From: Polyporus tsugae
Taxonomy: Eukaryota; Basidiomycota; Agaricomycetes; Polyporales; Polyporaceae
DNA: 64,000 nt
Direction: 5' to 3'
Assembly: GCA_024305745.1 (NCBI GenBank)
Contig: JAHRBS010000012.1
Location: 2,361,001-2,425,000, forward strand
The position numbers were made by a program, and so were the translations under genes. Below are positions 57,060 to 64,000 of this stretch, in pieces. How positions within the stretch are numbered: position 1 is the stretch's first letter; the number at the start of each line of letters is the position of its first letter. The notes under the pieces were generated by a model that did not search any database, was not told where the DNA came from, and saw nothing but the letters and a program-made list of their open reading frames with translations.

Positions 57060-58005
57060 CCCGCTCTGCTGTTATATGGTCCTCCAAACCAAAGCCTATT
57101 TGTTAGAGTGGCACGGAGTGGGTGACAAACGGAGTGGCCAAACCGTCCTCAATGAGCGTTTCAAGACCCCGACCGTGGTTCAAAGCCCTTGGTCTTCTCA
57201 ATAACAGTGTCGATTCCGAATCCACTGTCCTTTCCCGAGATCGATTACTGTGCTCGGTGCTCCTAGCCGTTTCGGGGTAAGACATTGGCACATTTACCTT
57301 TATGAGACGGGAGGAGGACATCTTGTATTATCGTCTCAATACCGCTAGTTCCACGTTACATGGGTCCTTGTCCTATGCATTGTTCACAGTCGAAATCTAC
57401 GAAACAGACCGAGAAGCAGGTCGTTATGCCTACTTTCAATCGGGTGTCAGAATGCTCTGTCTCTCCATTTTGCACAAGGACGTACAAACTCACTGTCCAA
57501 GGCTCCTTTCACTCTCGTATCTCGCTTCGCCTTTCCACCACGTTGTGAGCAGCCTAACGTGCCGAGCAGTACGGGACATTTGAATTTCGTTGAACGGTGT
57601 GACATAGTCCTATGATGCTGTCATGCAAGAAGTCCCGCAAGCGTACCACCGTGGCTAGCATCCCGCACGATGCCAATACTCGCCGTAACTCCCCGTCTGT
57701 CTCAATCGGCGGTGCTTTGAGTGCGTGGTGAGATTGGTCGAGCGTGCGGACAACATGCACCCATTCCCGGAAGGCCGTCTGGATGTAAGTCATGCGGCGT
57801 AAGCTAGCACATTCGATGTGATACGAACGGTACGATCGGGACCAGCTGGCTGGCATGATCGCAGAACCAAGTCGAATATCCCGTCCTTCATACTTCTATT
57901 ATTCCGATCTAACAAAGTCCCAGCAGTTGATCCGCAGTGATCAGTCGCAGATGATTCACCATCTGGAAGGCTGCGTCTCGTAGCTGTATTCGGAGATCAG
58001 CATGA
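57060..58005. other. Intergenic stretch, nothing recognised
   Basis: About 950 bases. Short ORFs without domains; the right end is the 3' flank of the aldo-keto reductase. Confidence 0.4.
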
Positions 58006-59398
58006 TCATGGTTTCAGCACGGAAAGAACAAAATACACATACGGCTCCTCCAAGTACTTGATCTCGTCCTCAGTCAACGTCTTCCCAGTCGTGACGATGC
58101 CGTCGATGCGCTCGATCTGCACATACCCGCCATTAACATCGACCCCAAAACGAATGATAGAGGACAAGGGAAAGCCAACCTTGTTCGCGCCCACGATCGG
58201 CCCAGTGATCTTTGCACTGACCCATGCCAGCGCGACCTCACTCATGGCCCATCGCTTCTTCTTCGCCAGCTCTTCCACGCGCCCGACGGTCTTCTTGTCC
58301 GAGTCGCGTAGCTTCCTCTCGAAGGGCGTCCCCTTGGTTGCCTCTGACCTCGTCGTCGTCTCCGCGCCGAGAGGGCGGGCCAGGACGCCACCCAAGAGCG
58401 GCCCGTACGCGATGACGCCGATGCCCTTGTAGTTGCAGTATGGTATCATCTCCACCTCCTGAGGACGGTACAGTCAAACCTCGAGTGTAGTAGGATGCAA
58501 AGGGGCGAACGTGCCTCGTTCCGGTACAGCAGTGAATGCTCGACCTGGATGCTAACGAAGGTCGTCCACCCATTGCGCTCCGCGATGCTCGTCATCTCCG
58601 CAAGCTGCCAGGTCTTGAGGTTCGACGCGCCCAAGTACCGGACCTTCCCGCTCTGGACGAGGTCGTGGAGCGCCTTCATCGTCTCCTCGGGCGGGGTCAT
58701 CGGGTCCCAGAAGTGGATCTGCAGCACGTCGATGTACGACGTGCCGAGGCGCTTGAGAGACGCCTCGACCTGGTTGAAGAGCGCCGCGCGAGAAAGCCCG
58801 CCCTGGTTGACGTATTGCCTGGTATTGATGAGCCCGAACGTGGCAGGGCCGCCGGTGAGGACTGTCGGGTCGTGCGAGACGACGAAGAAGGCCTTCGTCA
58901 TGATGACTATCTCCTCTCTGGGAACGTTGTACTACAGTACTGCGTGAGCGCGATGGGATGCGAGGTGTCCGGCACGAGAGCGTACCTTCTCGATGAACTT
59001 GCGGATGATCCTTTCCGAGTCCCCATTCGAGTACATGTTCGCGGTGTCGATGGTGTTGATGCCGCGATTCCATGCCTCTTTCAAGATAGGGAGGGCCTAC
59101 CGACCAAAATGTGTTAGAACCTTTCGGCATAACAGGACAAGAGATGACGACTGACCTTCTCTTCGTCGAGGATCCAGGCCTGTTGGGAAGGAAGAATGAG
59201 CACTCAGGCGGCGTATGCGACTCCATGAACGCTACTCACGTGCCATTGAGGGTTTCCAAAGGCCATCGCTCCGAGCTGCAAACAAATCTCTCAATGACAA
59301 AGAGGTAAAGGGAACACTATCGTACCCACAATGGGTACGGAGACGCGAAGGCCCGACTTGCCCAACTGGCGGTACTGTGCTTGGTTCTTTTGAGACAT
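58006..59398 (-). CDS. Aldo-keto reductase, aryl-alcohol dehydrogenase-like
   Basis: NADPH-dependent reductases of this family reduce aromatic aldehydes and ketones. Proposed exons: 59398-59330, 59275-59240, 59179-59156, 59096-58986, 58931-58515, 58458-58180 and 58116-58006, giving 348 residues, the usual size. It starts MSQKNQAQYRQLGKSGLRVS. The catalytic tetrad is visible: Asp60 and Tyr65 in IDTANMYSNGDSE, Lys93 in IVIMTKAF and His153 in VLQIHFWDP. VQVEHSLLYR-like and MIPYCNYKGIGVIAYGPL segments and the C-terminal TEDEIKYLEEPY are typical. The intron between 58515 and 58458 begins with GC rather than GT; all others are GT-AG. A TATA box lies 51 bases upstream of the start. It lies 530 bases downstream of, and on the same strand as, the NRPS-like gene. 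Confidence 0.93.
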
Positions 59399-59448
59399 GA
59401 TGCAAAGTTGTTGAATGCGATGAGAGGTGTTGGGATCCACTAGTCGTC

Positions 59449-59454
59449 CTTATA
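59449..59454 (-). promoter_or_regulatory. TATA box of the aldo-keto reductase
   Basis: TATAAG on the minus strand, 51 bases upstream of the ATG at 59398. Confidence 0.55.
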
Positions 59455-59929
59455 TCCCGTCACAACGCCTCCTAACCGGCAGCGCCGCGGGCGGACAATG
59501 ACGATACAGCATTACGTCAGTACAACATAACTTGGGTAAGTTGTCCGACGCTGTCGGCCACAAGCCGGTTGACGAGTCAAATAACAGAGTCGAAGCCCGC
59601 AATGCCATGGTACGTGGATGTGTCTGCCAAAAGAAAAGGAAGTTGTTCAACCAATGGCCGATCGGTGAATTCAACATGGCAGCGACTTTCGATGGTTGTG
59701 TAGGGGGTCGGCATTGTCCGGGATCCTGAGTTCGAGTCTGCCTCGCATTCAAGCTTCAGCTTAGGAGCTTCGACGTACTGTCTCATACAATGCATGAACA
59801 CATAGTCTTACATATTATCGAACTAGCTGAAATCACAGGAGCTAGATACCTACACTCCCGTCCCCAAAAACTGGAACTTCGCTTCAAATTACTTACCAGC
59901 AGTCCCCCCAGCAGAACCACACTCGCCTC
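59455..59929. other. Intergenic region between two same-strand enzyme genes
   Basis: About 475 bases. It holds the 3' flank of the NRPS-like gene and the upstream region of the aldo-keto reductase. No separate gene. Confidence 0.5.
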
Positions 59930-62900
59930 TCACTTCGTCACCGGCAGGAACCCCGACGCCCGCCAAGCAGCGACCCACCGCTTTGCGTCCTCGACCGTCA
60001 GCTCCGGCATACGAGCAAGCTCCTCCGAGGCCTGCTCCGCCTTCGCGGTTGACAAGCGCGCGCTCTGGTACGACGCGCCAGTCTCAGAACGAGCTGCACC
60101 CTGCGCGCGGAAGAAGTCGAGGAGACGCAGCGCCGGGTTGGCGCGCATCGCGTCCACTTCGTTCGTCGATCCTTCAGCGGCACCCCTTTCCAGCGCGGCG
60201 AGCCATTCAGAGTACGGGACGAGCGGGACGTCGAGCTCCTGCGCGATGGGCGCGATGATCGCCTTCCAAGCCACTGGGCGCGGATGCACGAGGTGTAAGG
60301 TGGGAGCCGAGGACTTACGCATCTCTACGAATGCGCGGGCGGCGGGATAACTCAGGATAAACGCGATCTATTCAAATGTCGATTTCAGATTAGGCGAACT
60401 TGCGAAGAATCTGACCAACTCGCTCACCTCGCTCATGTCCCCGGGCAAGCAACGCGTAAACACGGCGGATTTGACCACCGCTGGGAACCACTCCTTCTCG
60501 TTCCAGTGCCCCAGTTTGTCACCGCTCACCTGTCCCAGGCGCACGGTCGTCGTGGGGACGTTCGCGTTGTCAGCGACCTGGTGGAGGATCTCTTCCACGA
60601 CCCACTTCGACTCCGCATAACCTGTTCCTATCGCCGAAGATGACTCCACACGGTCCTCGGACACCGAAATCTCGGGAGGTGTTGTCCTATGATCTGATGG
60701 CGAGATGTTAAATTTTAGAATCCTGCTGGGGAGTATATGTACTCACTCGCAAGGACGCCAATAGAACTGACGAACATGACCTTCGGGGGCACGACGTACG
60801 GCGAAGATAAGGCAAACTCGAGGAGATGCCGCAAGCCCAGGAAGTTACCCTCAAACGACGACACCTTGATGTTGAAGTTCACTTGCCACGCTGTGGGCAA
60901 CCCCATCATCAGCATCAAGACAAACAGCACGCACGAAACATCTCTCACCATTGTGCAGGATATGCGTCACCGAGGCCCGAATCTCCTCGAGCAGCGCACC
61001 CTCAAGGCCAAAGTCAGCCGTCTGCAGATCCGCCTCGACCATTCTGAACTTCGGTAGATCCAGCAACCCCACGTCATGGCCGCTCTCGCGGAAACGAGTG
61101 CGCTGCCTCTCCAGGGCATCCGTGCCCTTCCGGTTGAACGCAAACACCATCGCGATCTCGTCGTCGCGCAACAGGTGCTCCAAGATGTCGCACCCGAACC
61201 CTCCCGTAGTGCCCGTGACGACCACGACGTCCTTGGTCGCTCCGCGAGGGCGAAGGCTCGCAGGGCGTGCAGGGAGATTGGCCGAGTAGCGCTCCACCAA
61301 GCGGACGAGGTCCTCTGGAGTCGATGCTGTTGACTCGACGTGCGCACGGTCGGACAGAGTGCGAAGAACCGCGTCTGTCAGAGCCGAGATGGACGGCGCC
61401 TGGAACATGACATTCATGGGGAGCTTCTTGGCCGCGGCGGGAGAGTAGTCGCGCAGCGCGCGCAGGAGGGTGTTGCGAACGTAAGTCGCCTGCAAGCTAT
61501 CGCATCCATTGCGGAAGAGGTCTGCGTCTTCGGGTAGAGATCGACCGAGGATCTGCTGCACGGCCGTCCGCACGAAGCCCTTGACGTCTTCTTTCTCCCA
61601 GGACGAAGGCGGGGGGATATCAGCCTGTGCACTCTGGTCTACGGCATCGTACAACGCCTCTATCTCGTCTTCGTAGTCCCGGAGAATGGGGGCACGGCGA
61701 GGGAATCCCTTCTGGTTGTACGTGAATGGCTTGGAGGGAGAAGTGACCATGATCATCTGAGACACGCCTCAGACCGTGTGGCTGGTCATACGACGACGGA
61801 GGTGGGTGTACGCACCTCCTTGAATATCCGCGAATGCTGCGGCGCGATAGCGTTTGCGCTGTCTATCGTAGGCCTTGAGATACATACTCAGTTCATTTTG
61901 AAGCCTGCCGTCAAAGAGACGATTGGTTCCTTACCATATCTTGTTCCTGAAATCCTCCAGCTTCCGCTCATCATGAGGATCGAACTGCTCCTCCGGCGTC
62001 GGTTCAATCATCACCCCGTTCTGGAGCTTTCCTCGACCAAAGAAAAGGCAACCGCGGACATGCGGGTCCTTCGCGATAATAAATTCAAGCGGGCCCGGGT
62101 TCGTCTGGTTACGTGTGGTCCGTCAGCCCCACGTGCATCACAAATCGGCACATGTGATCAGCCTACCTTCTCGCCGTTCGAGAGCATGATCTGGTCGTCG
62201 ACCCTCCCGTAGACCTTCCAGAAGCCCTGTCTCGTCGGATGGGGCTCCAATAGGTCGTTGGTCGCATACGCGTCTATCCCGTTCACCTTGTCGTTGATAA
62301 CCCTAGGTGGACACCTCGAGGTTGACTGCCGCAGTGGTGTGAGATTTTGACGACCACGAACTGCACGCCGAAAGCGATGGACGCACCAAGACGAAGAGCT
62401 CGTACGTCCCATCGCCCACAGGCCGCATGAAGGCATCAATCAAATAATTTATCCTGAAATATTCCCAATCCAGACCGGGGTCCGCTACGAAGGCAACAGT
62501 TCACGTCAGCCTTGGGCATTCTAGCGTGGGTGCATGATGTAGCGCGCTCGCCTCCGATCCCTGCTGAAACTGCTCCAACTTCAGTACTGTCAGACATGGG
62601 CTCAGTTTTAGACTTTGAAGGAGCGCGTCAAAACATTGCTCACCTGCCATAAGCCGTGATCAACGAGATGCCTTGTGTCGCCAGCATGTCCCCGACGCCC
62701 TTGTTCAAGGGGGCGCCGCCGAACAACTAAAAGCGAGTTAGCACAGTGCAACGTTCAGCGGATGTCAGTAGGCCGTACCAGACCCTTCATCCTCGTCATA
62801 GCAGCAACCTTCTCCGGATCGCGTGACCATAGCTACAGACAGAACATTAGCACAGAGCATACTTAGTCAACCGTAAGGTGCGCACCTCGATGAACGAGGG

Positions 62901-64000
62901 GACGGTGTACATGAATTGCACCCCGGTCTTGATTGCCCCGTCGAAGACGTTCTCGGGGTTGGGTACAGTCGGCGGGGACGCGGGAGGGAACACACAAAGC
63001 ACCCATCCCGGGCCTGCCTAGAAAGCAGGAACAGGTTAGAAGGTAACTGCTTATCCGCCCAAAGACGTACCGCCATGATTATTGCGGCACTCCCCATGGC
63101 GTGGAACATCGGGACACCGTGGCATCCGATGAGCGCACCGGTCGAGTCGGTGCTCTTCCCTGTAAAGCGGCCCAACTGCGTTAGAGTCGATATGAAGGCT
63201 ATAGACGAGGAAGAACGTACACTGGCAAACGCTCCAAGCGACTAGGCCACGATGCGACCAAGTGATCGGCTTGGGGTGATTGGTGGAACCTAGAGACTCA
63301 TCATTAGCAACTTGAACCACCGTAAGCAACACGGGTTAAGCTACGTGCCGGAGGAATGCAAGATGAGGGCAGGACTTTCAAGGTCGTACGTTGGTGTCTC
63401 CAAGCTTTCACCAACTTCGCGATCGTGCTGCGATCCCTCTGCAGGATACAAATCCTCAAACCGTGGCATCTCATGCTGTGATACACCATCTAGTTCTGTC
63501 AGTGCATCCTGCACCACACCCGTTGCATGGGCGTCTTGGGACAGTAGAATGTGAGTACACTTCGTCTTGCGCAGAAGGTCTGCCACGGCGGCGGCAGAGT
63601 TCCTCGGTGAGATAGGGAACGCCACGTGGCCCGCACGAAGGATGCCCAAAAGGACGGTAGCATAGGTGATGGTGTCTGTCGGGCGGGGCTGTCAGTACGC
63701 AGAGAGTATGCGATGATGTGGCACCAGCACTGACGTACCTGCGCTGGCTAGGACCGCAATGACGTGTCGGTCATGAGCCCGAGTGTTCAGCCCCACGATG
63801 GAAGACACCAGTCGTGCGGCACGATGAACGCCATTATTAACATCCCCGTAGGTCAAGCGCTCCATGCTATGGCCAGTGAAGAACCGGAAAACATCGATCG
63901 AAGAATTCTCGCGGGCGTGCCATTCGAAGAGCTCGGGAACGGTCGCCTTCCCAGAGTCGATGAAGGGTCGGGGGGAGATGTATGCACCAGGAGAGAACGC
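59930..64000 (-). CDS. NRPS-like adenylation-carrier-reductase enzyme (5' end beyond window)
   Basis: Such enzymes activate a carboxylic acid with ATP, load it on a phosphopantetheine arm and release it as an aldehyde with NADPH (aminoadipate reductase and aryl-acid reductase types). Adenylation motifs: LILHSSG then TNHPKPITWSHRGLVAW near 63,300; IGCHGVPMFHAMGSAAII near 63,110; FWKVYGRVDDQIMLSNGEK near 62,200; TNPGPLEFIIAKDPH near 62,090. The carrier site is DLFRNGCDSLQ, Ser at about 61,497. The reductase has VVVTGTTGGFGCDILEHLL and GTGYAESKWVVEEIL. Downstream exons: 62167 up to about 62310, then 62104-61935, 61873-61816, 61756-60949, 60890-60747, 60693-60428 and 60367-59930. The junction near 62,310 did not resolve cleanly. 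The N-terminus lies beyond base 64000. Confidence 0.93.

Noticed and set aside
58536..59117. 193-codon plus-strand ORF
   Set aside because: Antisense to the aldo-keto reductase; it crosses that gene's introns and has no domain.

Overview
The window is nuclear DNA of a filamentous basidiomycete, most likely an Agaricomycete. Genes are dense, split by many introns of about 45-75 bases with GT-AG ends, and lie on both strands. Protein families point the same way: an expanded F-box family, short C2H2 proteins, a small secreted double-psi beta-barrel protein, an NRPS-like reductase and a chromodomain Ty3/gypsy retrotransposon. No RNA gene or CRISPR array was recognised.

Bases 1-7,150 hold conserved genes. 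Elongin C (minus, cut by the window start) is divergent from the E2 enzyme UBC13 (plus). UBC13 converges on the calcineurin A catalytic subunit (minus, 11 exons, intact). A single-pass membrane protein of unknown role follows. Bases 7,500-16,200 are accessory: a poorly resolved minus-strand locus with a clear TATA box, a two-finger C2H2 gene, and a tandem pair of F-box genes in which the downstream (lower-coordinate) copy is a pseudogene and the other is intact.

Bases 16,235-24,014 are a complete 7.78-kb LTR retrotransposon with 195-base LTRs and a matching TTGCG target duplication. It is a chromovirus. Its primer-binding site is the exact 11-base complement of a segment of its own LTR just downstream of the LTR TATA box, which is the layout of self-primed (Tf1/sushi-type) elements. 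It carries two extra ORFs ahead of gag, and an in-frame TGA cuts off the end of pol. A third, more diverged F-box paralogue follows.

Bases 25,700-38,000 are gene-poor apart from one isoprenylcysteine methyltransferase-family gene. Bases 38,000-49,100 carry two zinc-finger genes, a frameshifted F-box fragment, one arm of an inverted segmental duplication, the secreted double-psi barrel gene and an F-box/LRR-like gene. Bases 50,000-64,000 carry an O-methyltransferase with a long C-terminal extension, the other arm of the inverted duplication, an aldo-keto reductase, and the 3' part of an NRPS-like adenylation-carrier-reductase gene that runs off the window. Together these enzymes could form a small secondary-metabolite cluster.

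Exon coordinates were worked out by hand from splice signals, reading phase and remembered family sequence. Where a junction did not resolve, this is stated.
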